DNA of 64,000 nucleotides from a virus, in the IMG/VR virus record IMGVR_UViG_3300042359_000853, positions 1 through 64,000 of that record. One strand, written 5' to 3'. This document shows positions 7,614 to 16,321 of this stretch, piece by piece (position 1 is the first letter of the stretch; each line of letters starts with the position of its first letter). The position numbers and the translations under genes are program-made. The notes under the pieces are model-generated. The model ran no database searches. It was not told the DNA's origin and saw only the letters and a program-made list of their open reading frames with translations.

Positions 7614-8147
7614 ATGCTACTTCGCTCTATTTTTCTTCTGATTTTACTACTTCTTTCTGCCAGAGGCCATTCTCAAATCTATCTTAATGGTGATACAATA
7701 AACGATCAAACTTGTAGAAGAGTTGGTCTTATTCAACTTGATTGGACAGAGACTATCGATACGTCATCTTCGAATGTTATACTCTATTATACGGTTCATA
7801 TTGATAAAATAATCGATGAGAAAAAACAAGAAGAGTTGGATAAGTTTTTAGATAAAAATTTAGTAGGGGGCAGAGGTGATACCCTTGTTTATTATTTTTA
7901 TTACTATAGATATGATCTAGAAACACTTTCATCACTTCTATCTCATTATAGTTTAAAAACTTCACTAGAGGTTAGAAAAATGATGTTTGTAAAAATTGGC
8001 GCTTGGGGTCTGGGCGCTGGAGTTGCCTTTATAAATCCCGTAGCAGGACTTTTAGTTATCTCAGCTGGAGAGATTTGGAGTTTGAAATGTCTAAGGAATA
8101 TTTCTAGAGATAGTATCGAGATGAGTGTCGATGTTCAAGGAAAATGA
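7614..8147 (+). CDS. Secreted hypothetical protein, 177 aa
   Basis: The ATG at 7614 is chosen because it gives a clean signal peptide (MLLRSIFLLILLLLSARGHSQ) and lies 7 nt after the previous stop; an upstream ATG at 7566 would place it inside that gene. The mature part has a charged helix (KIIDEKKQEELDKFLDKN) and a hydrophobic segment near residues 140-160 (IGAWGLGAGVAFINPVAGLL). No family is recognised. Confidence 0.6.
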   Translation: MLLRSIFLLILLLLSARGHSQIYLNGDTINDQTCRRVGLIQLDWTETIDTSSSNVILYYTVHIDKIIDEKKQEELDKFLDKNLVGGRGDTLVYYFYYYRYDLETLSSLLSHYSLKTSLEVRKMMFVKIGAWGLGAGVAFINPVAGLLVISAGEIWSLKCLRNISRDSIEMSVDVQGK

Positions 8148-8148
8148 A

Positions 8149-8237
8149 AAAGGAGTCAAATCTAGTTAAAGGCCACTTAGTTTCAAGAAGTTTGGGACTA
8201 CTTACAAAACTCACCTCTACTGTTGATTGACTCCTTT
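8149..8237 (+). repeat. 11-bp inverted repeat enclosing 67 nt
   Basis: AAAGGAGTCAA (8149-8159) is exactly complementary to TTGACTCCTTT (8227-8237). The enclosed 67 nt have no tRNA T-arm or strong internal stem. There is no T-run after the right arm. It could fold as a non-coding RNA or processed 3' end for the gene upstream. Confidence 0.5.
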
Positions 8238-8289
8238 GAATATATAGTAGAAAAAATATAAGTTGATATCAAAGATATAAAAATTTTGA

Positions 8290-8300
8290 TATATAAATAT
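8290..8300 (+). promoter_or_regulatory. TATAAATA late-type element
   Basis: TATATAAATAT contains the exact T4 late promoter core TATAAATA and ends 2 nt before the ATG at 8303. Confidence 0.5.
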
Positions 8301-8302
8301 GT

Positions 8303-9310
8303 ATGGCTTTAATTACCATTTCAGCAATCACTAGTTCAACTATACCCAGAGATGGACTTAATTTTTGGTTTGATGCGCAAAATCATCCAAATCTACCAAA
8401 CAACAACACCGCCACAGATAGATCTGGTAATTATGGGGATTTTACCCTGGTGAATAACTCAACAAAAGTAAGTTATAGTGATGATTTTAGTGGTAGCTTT
8501 AATTTCAGTGGCGCAACCGATAATTACATAAAAACTCCTGTTAACAGAACTAGCACATCTAATACTGTTACCTGGATTGTATGGTTCAGAAGAAATGCAG
8601 AACAGGTCGAATACGCTGGTCTTTTCTATAACAGAACCAACGGAGCAACAGCTGGCTTACATTTTGGTAATTCCGGTAATACTTCTAAATTGAGGTATAC
8701 TTGGAATAATTCACATTTTGATGTTGAAACTAATCTTTTGACTTCTATCAATGTATGGACTTTCTGTTCTGTTGCAGTTAGATCGAATGGGGCAACTTTC
8801 ACAATGATAAGTGCGACAGGTTCAAAATCTGTTTACTCCCATACTTCTGTAACTAACGCAGCACTTAGTCTAACATCTTCTTTTCTTGGTTGGGATGGGT
8901 TTTCTACAAGATATTTTAATGGTAGAATATCACAAGCCTTTTTTTATACCAGAGATCTTTCAGATAGTGAAGTTCAGGCTATTTATAATCACACACTTTA
9001 TAGGAATTATCCGTTAGGATATTCCCTACCTCCAGCCACAACAACTACCTCTACTACTACTGCGTTCTCTGGATATTATGTATATACAGATCTCAACCAA
9101 GGTGATTGTTCGAGTGGTGGTGGAATTGAAGCTTATGGAATTAGGTCGACATTTGCAGGACTACAGGACGGAGATTATCTTTATACTGACTTAGGTATAA
9201 ATCCCCTTCAAGGTTACTCAGTAATAGGTGATACATTTTTGTATTTTACAATAGATCCAGAAACGGGCAGAATATCAGGTTCTGGAACTCTATGTGAACA
9301 GCCCCAATAA
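8303..9310 (+). CDS. LamG-type jelly-roll virion/adhesion protein
   Basis: 335 residues. The first about 230 residues are a concanavalin A/LamG-like beta-sandwich: GLNFWFDAQNHPN, TWIVWFRRN, RYFNGRISQAFFYTRDLSDS, VQAIYNH. A threonine/serine linker (about 245-255, TTTTSTTT) leads to a small C-terminal domain (YYVYTDLNQGDCSSGG). This design is typical of tail-fibre or capsid-decoration proteins that bind surface glycans. There is no signal peptide, so it is expected in the virion, not secreted by the host. The TATAAATA element just upstream fits late expression. Exact location in the virion is not known. Confidence 0.7.
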   Translation: MALITISAITSSTIPRDGLNFWFDAQNHPNLPNNNTATDRSGNYGDFTLVNNSTKVSYSDDFSGSFNFSGATDNYIKTPVNRTSTSNTVTWIVWFRRNAEQVEYAGLFYNRTNGATAGLHFGNSGNTSKLRYTWNNSHFDVETNLLTSINVWTFCSVAVRSNGATFTMISATGSKSVYSHTSVTNAALSLTSSFLGWDGFSTRYFNGRISQAFFYTRDLSDSEVQAIYNHTLYRNYPLGYSLPPATTTTSTTTAFSGYYVYTDLNQGDCSSGGGIEAYGIRSTFAGLQDGDYLYTDLGINPLQGYSVIGDTFLYFTIDPETGRISGSGTLCEQPQ

Positions 9311-9354
9311 AAATTATTAGGTATTCTTTTTAAAAAATAAAAAAAAATAAAAAT

Positions 9355-9615
9355 ATGTACGAAAACAGAAAATTTGTAATCTTCTCAGTTACTGAACTTG
9401 ATTTGGTGGATTTCTCTCAAGTTTTAGAAACTTCAGCCGAAACAGTAAGAAAATCAGTAGATGGTACTCTTACCTTTGTGAAATACGACGGTGATATGCC
9501 TCTATCGGTTCAATCCTTAACTACTAGATCAACTGAGCATGGATACACAGAAATGCTGAATATTCTTCAAGGTCCAGATTGGACAAATCCTATACAAGAC
9601 CAGACCATGGCTTAA
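9355..9615 (+). CDS. Hypothetical protein, 86 aa
   Basis: A soluble small protein (KFVIFSVTELDLVDFSQVL, then SAETVRKSVDGTLTFVKYD). It follows the LamG gene by 44 nt on the same strand, so it may be a virion accessory. No function is recognised. Confidence 0.65.
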   Translation: MYENRKFVIFSVTELDLVDFSQVLETSAETVRKSVDGTLTFVKYDGDMPLSVQSLTTRSTEHGYTEMLNILQGPDWTNPIQDQTMA

Positions 9616-9626
9616 GAGTTTATTAT

Positions 9627-10247
9627 ATGAATATAGAAGAGCAAAGGTTATGGAATAATCCATTCATAGATGGTGGACATGAGTGGTCAAGAAATGGGTC
9701 GACTCAACTATTATGGGAGACCGAGATCGAGAGACATGCCAAAAAATGGTTTTTTGGCGAGGGTCTTGAAATAGCGCCAGGTGAGGGTAGAATGACAGAA
9801 TACCTCTTAAACTTCTCTGAAAAGCTATACCTAGTAGATCTCAACGAGCACCCCCTTTCTGTTTGTATGAAAAAATTTGGAAATAAATGTTCTGGTTATT
9901 TTGTGAACGATGGTAAATCGCTACCGGAACATTTTCAAAATAACCTTGATTTTATTTTTTCTTGGGATTCATTTGTACATATTCACTGGGATATTTTCAA
10001 AATCTATCTGAAAGAGATATCAAGAGCTCTCAAGGTGGATGGTATTTTTTTTATACATCACGCTCACTTTTGGGGTGGTTCGGATTTTTCATTCAATAAC
10101 TATTGTGGAAGAGCAAATCTCGATTTGAGCGTATTAAACGATGAGCTTGATGTTTTAGGTTTTGAGGTATTGGAGCAGTATTGGGTGAAGATTTCTTGGC
10201 AAGATCCAAATTTTGTGGATTGTGTAACTCTAGCTAGAAAGAGGTAG
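9627..10247 (+). CDS. Class I SAM-dependent methyltransferase
   Basis: 206 residues from the ATG at 9627, preferred to the ATG at 9579 that lies inside the preceding gene. Motif I is GLEIAPGEGRMTEYL, followed by an acidic end of strand 2 (LYLVDLNEH), DFIFSWDSFVHI as motif IV, and a long post-I helix. The layout resembles small-molecule or glycan methyltransferases. The substrate is unknown. Confidence 0.75.
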   Translation: MNIEEQRLWNNPFIDGGHEWSRNGSTQLLWETEIERHAKKWFFGEGLEIAPGEGRMTEYLLNFSEKLYLVDLNEHPLSVCMKKFGNKCSGYFVNDGKSLPEHFQNNLDFIFSWDSFVHIHWDIFKIYLKEISRALKVDGIFFIHHAHFWGGSDFSFNNYCGRANLDLSVLNDELDVLGFEVLEQYWVKISWQDPNFVDCVTLARKR

Positions 10248-10256
10248 CACACATTA

Positions 10257-11540
10257 CTACCAATCCTGAACTAGAGTCATCAGTGATTTACGAGAAGAAA
10301 TTTCCAGATAGGCTTGTGAAAGTTCATCATCAGGATTTTCTAAATATTCATCTATTAGAGAAAAAGAACAACTATCAAAAATCTTACCGATAATATTCCA
10401 AACAGAGGATGATTTCATCTTTTTGACCTGTTCAATACTTTTTGTAAGGCCTTTTTTTCTAAAATAATTGAAACTTCTAGGTGAAGCCGAAGTAATCTTA
10501 GAAATCCACTCGATCCACTCCTTCTGTGCTACTACAAGGTTATAATCCATATCAACCCAACCAGAAAAGGCAAGATATTCAAGATTTTGTAAAAAATCTT
10601 CATTTTTAAACACATCAAAGTGACCTCCGACCGCACGATAAAGATTTAAGACGTGAATGTAAGTTCTAAAGTATCGAATTTGCAACAACTCATCCACCTC
10701 GGTCTTCTCGGTCACCCCGGTGGGAACTACAAACTCTTTTACTTGCTCTAAAGACCAGAGCTTGAAATGTTTTTCACCAAGATAACTGTTACTTTTATGG
10801 AAAAGATAATCTTCAATATCTTCCCTGCGAACAAGTTTCAGAGATTGGAGTAGCTGTGAAGTTTTCGGATTTTTTTGTAGGTAGAGAAAATCTTCTGCTA
10901 GTTTATCAGAAAAAGTTTTTCTATGAAGACCCGGAAGTTCAGTGATGATATAATAAAGAAAATCGAAATCATTCTTGGAAAAAGTAAGATCAAGTTGAAT
11001 AGATTTTTTAAGAGCTCTAATAAGTGTTTTGTCGGGAGAATTGAGGTTTTGTAGAGAAAATTCTCGCTTTTGAGGTAGCTGGTCAAAAAACTTCTCAAAG
11101 GCCGGGGTATAGATAACTTCTCGAGTAGATAGATCGCACCCAATAGCACACAGATCGAGATCGAAGTTCTCAAGAATACTTCTATATCCAGATCCCGGTG
11201 AAACTTCAACAGAAATGTAGTTTACTAGACCTTCTCGTTTACAGGTAAGTATTTTATACCAATTCTCGAAAGAAAGCTTCATAATATAGTTATAACCCGA
11301 TTGAACGATTTCTGGGTTCCAACTAGTAAGTGAAGTTATCCAGGTGTTTTCAGTGGTTACGTTATCAATCGTAAAAACATCTAGATCATTGATAATAGGT
11401 GACGAGGTTCGTAATGTTCGGTGAATGATCCAGTTCGATAGAGCGCCACCTGCTAAAAAACCCGATGTAGGTAGTTTTTTAGAGATATCGGAATCTAGAA
11501 ACTCAAGAACCAAGGAGTTAATCTTTTCTTTTGTAGTCAT
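10257..11540 (-). CDS. Nucleotidyltransferase-fold protein
   Basis: 427 residues from the ATG at 11540 (MTTKEKIN), chosen over an upstream ATG because a TATCTTTG element sits 20 nt before it. The N-terminal part carries a Pol-beta-type nucleotidyltransferase signature: FLAGGALSNWI, then NDLDVFTID, giving G-G and D-x-D metal ligands. The rest is helical and without a recognised domain. Related folds occur in poly(A)/CCA polymerases and in phage proteins of unknown target. The substrate cannot be told from sequence. Confidence 0.6.
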   Translation of the reverse strand: MTTKEKINSLVLEFLDSDISKKLPTSGFLAGGALSNWIIHRTLRTSSPIINDLDVFTIDNVTTENTWITSLTSWNPEIVQSGYNYIMKLSFENWYKILTCKREGLVNYISVEVSPGSGYRSILENFDLDLCAIGCDLSTREVIYTPAFEKFFDQLPQKREFSLQNLNSPDKTLIRALKKSIQLDLTFSKNDFDFLYYIITELPGLHRKTFSDKLAEDFLYLQKNPKTSQLLQSLKLVRREDIEDYLFHKSNSYLGEKHFKLWSLEQVKEFVVPTGVTEKTEVDELLQIRYFRTYIHVLNLYRAVGGHFDVFKNEDFLQNLEYLAFSGWVDMDYNLVVAQKEWIEWISKITSASPRSFNYFRKKGLTKSIEQVKKMKSSSVWNIIGKIFDSCSFSLIDEYLENPDDELSQAYLEISSRKSLMTLVQDW

Positions 11541-11560
11541 ACAGATTTTTATTTCAACTA

Positions 11561-11568
11561 CAAAGATA
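11561..11568 (-). promoter_or_regulatory. Bacteroidota-type -7 element
   Basis: TATCTTTG on the minus strand, 20 nt upstream of the ATG at 11540. The -33 TTG is not evident. Confidence 0.5.
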
Positions 11569-11683
11569 GAAAAAAAAATCAGTAGTTGCACATCTTTATG
11601 AAAAAAAATCTTTTATGTCATTTTGTCATATAAGTTTCTTTGGCACAATATATGTATGATAAAAAGAAAAAAAATATAAATCT

Positions 11684-12022
11684 ATGTTCTTACACTCAAG
11701 TAACCTAACCAGATCATTAGTAGATCACTACCACAAAACAAAGTTTTCTCACAAGTTCGTTCAAAAAGATGATGGGACTATTTCACTTCGTATGGAAGTT
11801 CCTGGCTTCACAAAGGATACTCTCTGGGTTCAACTCATGGATGGCGTTCTTAATGTATCAGGTAAATATAAAAGTGATGGGGTAACCTATAAGGTAAACA
11901 CTACTCTGGAAGTTCCAAAAAATGCCGATCAAGAAACAGCCACCGCTCAGGTTGAAAACGGTATCTTAACAGTCACTATGAACACTAAAACCACCAAGTG
12001 CTATAACTTACTCAAAAAATAA
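11684..12022 (+). CDS. Hsp20/alpha-crystallin small heat-shock protein
   Basis: 112 residues, almost entirely an alpha-crystallin domain: SLRMEVPGFTKDTLWVQL, VLNVSGKY, and the conserved VENGILTVTM near the end. The N-terminal arm is short (about 30 residues) and the usual I-x-I tail motif is missing, so oligomers may be small. It acts as an ATP-independent holdase. It sits 28 nt before dnaK on the same strand, suggesting a shared transcript and hand-over of clients to DnaK. Hsp20 genes are known in T4-like cyanophages. Confidence 0.85.
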   Translation: MFLHSSNLTRSLVDHYHKTKFSHKFVQKDDGTISLRMEVPGFTKDTLWVQLMDGVLNVSGKYKSDGVTYKVNTTLEVPKNADQETATAQVENGILTVTMNTKTTKCYNLLKK

Positions 12023-12050
12023 AATATAAAAAAAATAAACCACTAAAACT

Positions 12051-13928
12051 ATGAAAAAAGACGTAATCATCGGTATTGACCTAGGAACAACTAACTCAGC
12101 GGTAGCTATTGTTGAGGCGGGAGATTCAGTGATCATTCCAAACTCTGAAGGCCGCAGAACAACACCATCGGTCGTTGCCTTCACCGATAAAGACCGAAGA
12201 ATCGGAGATCCTGCTAAAAGACAAGCAGTGACCAATCCCCAAAAAACCATCTACTCTATTAAGAGATTTATTGGTAAGAGCTGGGCAGCATCGAAAGACG
12301 AAGCTGGCAAAGTTCCCTACACGGTGAAATCAAGCTCAAACTCTACACCCGTCGTATCGATTGATGATAGAGATTATACCCCTCAAGAAATCTCAGCGAT
12401 GATCCTTCAGAAAATGAAAAAAACCGCCGAAGATTATCTAGGTTACGAAGTTACACGAGCTGTTATTACCGTTCCTGCTTACTTCGGAGATGCCGAAAGA
12501 GGCGCAACGATGGAAGCCGGTCAAATCGCTGGGCTTAAAGTCGAGAGGATTATCAACGAACCTACAGCAGCTGCCCTGGCCTATGGTTTAGATAAAAAAG
12601 GTCAAGACTCAAAAATCTTGGTTTTCGACTGCGGAGGTGGAACCCACGACGTATCAGTTCTTGAAATTGGTGATGGTGTATTCGAGGTAAAATCAACCGA
12701 TGGTGATACCCATCTAGGTGGTGATGACTTTGATAATGCGATCATTGCCTGGATGACCGGTGAGTTCAAAAGTGACACTGGTATCGATCTAACGAAAGAT
12801 CCAATGGCATTACAACGACTGAAAGACGCAGCTGAAAAAGCAAAGATCGAACTTTCTTCTTCACTTTCAACCGAGGTCAATCTTCCCTATATTACGGTGA
12901 AGGATAACGTTCCTCAACACTTTGTGAAATCTCTTACCCGTGCTAAGTTCGATCAACTTACCAAATCACTCGTTGATAGAGCAGTGGCCTGTGCGAAAAG
13001 TGCTCTAAAATCTGCTGGTCTTAAGCCAAGTGAGATTGATGAAGTAGTTTTAGTAGGTGGTTCTACTCGCATTCCAGCTATTCAAGATGCTGTCGAGAGT
13101 TTTATTGGTAAAAAAGCCAATAAATCTGTAAATCCAGATGAAGTCGTAGCAATGGGAGCAGCTATTCAAGGTGCTGTTCTTACCGGTGATGTTAATGATG
13201 TTCTTCTACTAGACGTTATTCCACTCTCGTTCGGTATTGAAACCATGGGTGGTGTAATGACCAAACTTATCGAGGCCAACACAACTATTCCAGTAAGAAA
13301 GCAGCAAACTTTCTCAACAGCTGCTGATAATCAAAACTCAGTTGAAATCCACGTTCTTCAAGGTGAAAGGCCGATGGCATCAGATAACCGTTCGATAGGC
13401 AGGTTCCATCTTGATGGTATTATGCCAGCTCCGAGGGGTGTTCCACAAATCGAGGTTAGTATTGATATCGACGCTAATGGTATCCTAAGTGTTAAAGCTC
13501 AAGATAAAGCTACTGGTAAAGAAAACAAAATTCGTATCGAAGGTGGTTCTTCTCTAACACCAGAGGAAATCCAACGTATGAAAGACGAGGCTATTCAGAA
13601 CGAGGCTGAGGATAAACGTAAGATGGAAACTGCCGAGCTTGTCAATAAGTGTGATACTCAAGTATTCACTACTAAAAAATCACTCGAAGAGTGGAAGGAC
13701 AAGTTTACACCCGAGCAGCTAGAAGAGCTTCAAAAACTGGTCGGCCAGCTCGAAGAGGCTCTCTCTCAACGAGACGAGACTAGGATGAAAGAAGCTTCGT
13801 CTTCTCTTGAGTCGACTTTCTCCAAAATTTCTACCGAGATTTATTCTAAAATCAGTAGTGAAGAAGGTTCTAGTTCAAGTGGTGTAGAAGATGTAGAATA
13901 TACAACGGTTGAAGATCAAGACAAGTAA
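12051..13928 (+). CDS. dnaK: Chaperone DnaK (Hsp70)
   Basis: 625 residues, full length. The ATPase domain carries [17 protein letters not shown] at the start, [31 protein letters not shown] and the phosphate-2 loop. That loop reads [12 protein letters not shown] (C194, H199) where bacterial DnaK normally has L and F. The substrate-binding domain begins about residue 390 ([14 protein letters not shown]) and the end is acidic ([14 protein letters not shown]), as in Bacteroidota DnaK. ATP-driven folding would need DnaJ (40563) and GrpE (37141), both present here. It has more G/C-rich codons than its neighbours, which may reflect host origin. Confidence 0.97.
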   Translation: MKKDVIIGIDLGTTNSAVAIVEAGDSVIIPNSEGRRTTPSVVAFTDKDRRIGDPAKRQAVTNPQKTIYSIKRFIGKSWAASKDEAGKVPYTVKSSSNSTPVVSIDDRDYTPQEISAMILQKMKKTAEDYLGYEVTRAVITVPAYFGDAERGATMEAGQIAGLKVERIINEPTAAALAYGLDKKGQDSKILVFDCGGGTHDVSVLEIGDGVFEVKSTDGDTHLGGDDFDNAIIAWMTGEFKSDTGIDLTKDPMALQRLKDAAEKAKIELSSSLSTEVNLPYITVKDNVPQHFVKSLTRAKFDQLTKSLVDRAVACAKSALKSAGLKPSEIDEVVLVGGSTRIPAIQDAVESFIGKKANKSVNPDEVVAMGAAIQGAVLTGDVNDVLLLDVIPLSFGIETMGGVMTKLIEANTTIPVRKQQTFSTAADNQNSVEIHVLQGERPMASDNRSIGRFHLDGIMPAPRGVPQIEVSIDIDANGILSVKAQDKATGKENKIRIEGGSSLTPEEIQRMKDEAIQNEAEDKRKMETAELVNKCDTQVFTTKKSLEEWKDKFTPEQLEELQKLVGQLEEALSQRDETRMKEASSSLESTFSKISTEIYSKISSEEGSSSSGVEDVEYTTVEDQDK

Positions 13929-13949
13929 AACCATTAGTTCGTCTATCAA

Positions 13950-13985
13950 ATAGTAGTAGGTCCTAAGATCTACTACTATTTTTTT
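13950..13985 (+). terminator. Intrinsic terminator
   Basis: A 13-bp stem with one G-U pair (ATAGTAGTAGGTC / GATCTACTACTAT), loop CTAA and a T-run. It ends the hsp20-dnaK transcript. Confidence 0.85.
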
Positions 13986-14003
13986 ACTAAACTAGAAAAA
14001 TAA

Positions 14004-14011
14004 TATATAAT
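14004..14011 (+). promoter_or_regulatory. TATATAAT start-proximal element
   Basis: TATATAAT ends 3 nt before the ATG at 14015, in line with the other start-proximal elements. Confidence 0.45.
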
Positions 14012-14014
14012 ACC

Positions 14015-14278
14015 ATGTCAATATCCTTAAAAGAATCCGCAATCAATAACTACATTGGTAACCTCAACCTTCGCGAAGAAGATCTCAACTTAAACCAAAT
14101 CGAACAAGATCTCATCAAACTTCTTGGTGAAAGGCCTTCGGTTCAACCTAAATGGGTTAAAGATGCTATGCTCTTAGAAGATAGAAAATCAGCTCGTGAA
14201 GTGAAGCGACTTGATAGTATTTCTATTATCTTTACCGATCTAGACGATAAAATAAAAAAAATAGAAATCAAAATATGA
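14015..14278 (+). CDS. Hypothetical protein, 87 aa
   Basis: A charged, helical protein (INNYIGNLNLREEDLNLNQ; KWVKDAMLLEDRKSAREV) of no recognised family. It is first of three genes that overlap or nearly touch (4-nt overlap with 14275), so it heads a small operon. Confidence 0.65.
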   Translation: MSISLKESAINNYIGNLNLREEDLNLNQIEQDLIKLLGERPSVQPKWVKDAMLLEDRKSAREVKRLDSISIIFTDLDDKIKKIEIKI

Positions 14279-14496
14279 CACTCGAAAAAGAAACTTGGAC
14301 ACTTGACTGGGATAAACTCCTAGCAACCAAAAATGAAGAGCACATCGAAATTATTTCTAAAATGTGGAGAGAATATCTTTCTTACTCTTCGATGTCTACC
14401 AGCTTCTCTGGAAACCTAGCACTTAATCAATCGATGAGAGATACCCTTCTTGAAAATCTAAAATCCAAGGGTCATCTTAAAAAAGTATCCTTGTAA
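14275..14496 (+). CDS. Hypothetical protein, 73 aa
   Basis: A short helical protein (KMWREYLSYSSMSTSFSGNL) translationally coupled to its upstream neighbour by ATGA overlap and 1 nt from the next gene. Not recognised. Confidence 0.6.
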   Translation: MTLEKETWTLDWDKLLATKNEEHIEIISKMWREYLSYSSMSTSFSGNLALNQSMRDTLLENLKSKGHLKKVSL

Positions 14497-14497
14497 A

Positions 14498-14851
14498 ATG
14501 AAAGAAGTTATACCTTCTGTATTGGATTATCTTGGTAGTGTTGAGTCGGATGTTCTTTGCCTACTAACCTTGATGATTGAAGGTGAGTATTTTGAAGCTT
14601 GTTATTTCTACGGACCTATCGATGGGTTGGTAATACTCTCAAACGAACTAGAAAGTAAGATAGAAGAACTTTCTTGGCAAATTGATATGGAGATACTAGA
14701 GAAAAAAATAAGTTCACTGGTCGTTCCCTATGAGCAAATAATCAATATGGTTAGTGAGTATGTGCCACCTACCGAAGAAGAAATCTTAAAAGCTATCGAG
14801 ATTAAACCAGCAAGTGAAATCGATCGAAAAGATGTTCAGGAGTTAGATTGA
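14498..14851 (+). CDS. Hypothetical protein, 117 aa
   Basis: Third gene of the 14015 operon. It is acidic and helical, with YFYGPIDGLVILSNELESK in the middle. Its end overlaps the convergent metalloprotease-like gene by 16 nt. Not recognised. Confidence 0.6.
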   Translation: MKEVIPSVLDYLGSVESDVLCLLTLMIEGEYFEACYFYGPIDGLVILSNELESKIEELSWQIDMEILEKKISSLVVPYEQIINMVSEYVPPTEEEILKAIEIKPASEIDRKDVQELD

Positions 14852-16218
14852 TCTTTTAGGCTAAATAATCTAAGTAACTTTCTTTCCATATCTCTACCAG
14901 CCTGGTTTATTCTTCTCTCGAATAACTTCATTAGTGATGGAACATCTTGAATAGTTTCAATATCTTTGTAAAGTTTAGTATTGGTTTCTTTTGTTTCGAG
15001 TTGTTTATAATCTTTTACAAACCAATTTTTAAGTCTAGTTAGTATAGAATCTTTGAGGTGTGGTGAAACTTCATCAATAGCGTCTAGGATTGTTCTATAA
15101 TGTGCTTCCCAAGAAAAGTTTTTCATTTTCTGTGTGCCTTCCCAAATAGTAGTTCTCTTGAACTCGTCCAAGCTCATAGATTTCACATATTCGTATGCTT
15201 CTTGAACTACCGCGTTTTGTTCGTAAGGTTCAGATATATAGACTAAGTAATGAAATCTATACCAAAATTTCCAGATAGTTTTTGGAATATTATAGTTTTT
15301 TGCTCCTGCCCAAGATAGACTGAAGGTTTGGCCACCACGACCTTTGATATGTCTTTGATAAAACTCGTGAAGATGAGCAAGTTCATGAGATATAGTAGCT
15401 CGAAGTTCTCTGTATAGATTATCTACAACGGGTCCTTCGAATACATTAGAAACTCTAATAGAAAACTCAAGTCTTCCAGTAATAGTTTTTTCAATCTCTC
15501 CTGGTAAATCTCGAACAGCATCGGGATTAGCTAGAGCTAAGAAACTTTCATCAGGTGAATCTTCTTTCTGGGAAATGTTTTGAGCTAATCCAGTTACAGT
15601 GTATTTACCCCTGAAATCCAACTTTTTTACACGCCTAAGTGTAACCTTCATATCTACTTTTTCAAGAGGAAATTTGATGAAATCTTCCGCTTTACCCTGA
15701 AAGGCGATCTTGAAACTAGCCCACGGTATAGAGATTTTAACTAAATCACTTGATAGATTACTCTCTAAAAATCTAGAAGTTATTGGTAGAAGAGCCTTAT
15801 AGATAGTCTCAACAGCTGGTTCTATTTGTGTTGCTACACCTAACTTTTCATCGATCTTTTGAGGTGATGAGAATACATCAGAAAAAGCTCTATAATCAAA
15901 TAGTTTTTGTTTTTTCCGGGCAAGTATCGATTGTACCTCTCGAATAACACTTTCCCAATCAGTGAAAAGTTGATAGGTGTTTTCGGATACTGAAGAAAAA
16001 TCTGCATAGGTAACGATCCATTCATTGGTAAATTTTTCTATAGTAAGTAGATAGGAGTAGGCCAAAAAACAATATACAGCTGTCTCATCGTGATTTTTCT
16101 TAACGTAGTTCGATGGGGTGCTGAAGATCTTTTTCAATCTTTGAATCTCGTTCTCATTGAAAACCTGAGAACGATTTTCTAGTAAATATTTTTCGTATTG
16201 AAGTTCATCTAAAATCAT
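14836..16218 (-). CDS. Putative capsid-packaged zinc metalloprotease
   Basis: 460 residues from the ATG at 16218; this start is preferred to one 36 nt upstream because TATATATAC ends 4 nt before it. The first residues MILDELQYEKYLLENRSQ fit the leader pattern, with L-L-E as a possible prohead-protease site, though more weakly than the others. ATISHELAHLHEFYQRH carries the zincin motif H278-E279-x-x-H282. The region before it is mixed alpha/beta, the region after is helical. No peptidase family is recognised and the third zinc ligand is not identified. If packaged, it could be injected to cut a host protein; alternatively it matures virion proteins. Confidence 0.55.
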   Translation of the reverse strand: MILDELQYEKYLLENRSQVFNENEIQRLKKIFSTPSNYVKKNHDETAVYCFLAYSYLLTIEKFTNEWIVTYADFSSVSENTYQLFTDWESVIREVQSILARKKQKLFDYRAFSDVFSSPQKIDEKLGVATQIEPAVETIYKALLPITSRFLESNLSSDLVKISIPWASFKIAFQGKAEDFIKFPLEKVDMKVTLRRVKKLDFRGKYTVTGLAQNISQKEDSPDESFLALANPDAVRDLPGEIEKTITGRLEFSIRVSNVFEGPVVDNLYRELRATISHELAHLHEFYQRHIKGRGGQTFSLSWAGAKNYNIPKTIWKFWYRFHYLVYISEPYEQNAVVQEAYEYVKSMSLDEFKRTTIWEGTQKMKNFSWEAHYRTILDAIDEVSPHLKDSILTRLKNWFVKDYKQLETKETNTKLYKDIETIQDVPSLMKLFERRINQAGRDMERKLLRLFSLKDQSNS

Positions 16219-16222
16219 ATTT

Positions 16223-16232
16223 GTATATATAA
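16223..16232 (-). promoter_or_regulatory. TATATATAC start-proximal element
   Basis: TTATATATAC on the minus strand, 4 nt (AAAT) before the ATG at 16218. The stretch TATATACAAATATGAT is identical to that at the 17611 start. Confidence 0.5.
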
Positions 16233-16321
16233 AATCTATACTATGGAACTTCACTCAAAACTTCATCTTATTAAGTTCCTAAGAAAAGTGAAAAGTTTCT
16301 TAAAAACTAAATAGAGTTCAA

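Noticed and set aside
8149-8237. Possible tRNA
   Set aside because: The ends could form an acceptor stem, but there is no GTTCRA T-loop, anticodon stem or D-arm in the right place.
10898-11209. Hydrophobic minus-strand frame inside the nucleotidyltransferase gene
   Set aside because: Out-of-frame overlap with a better-supported gene and no recognisable features.
12008-12250. Minus-strand open frame across the dnaK start
   Set aside because: It is an antisense shadow of an intact, strongly conserved dnaK.
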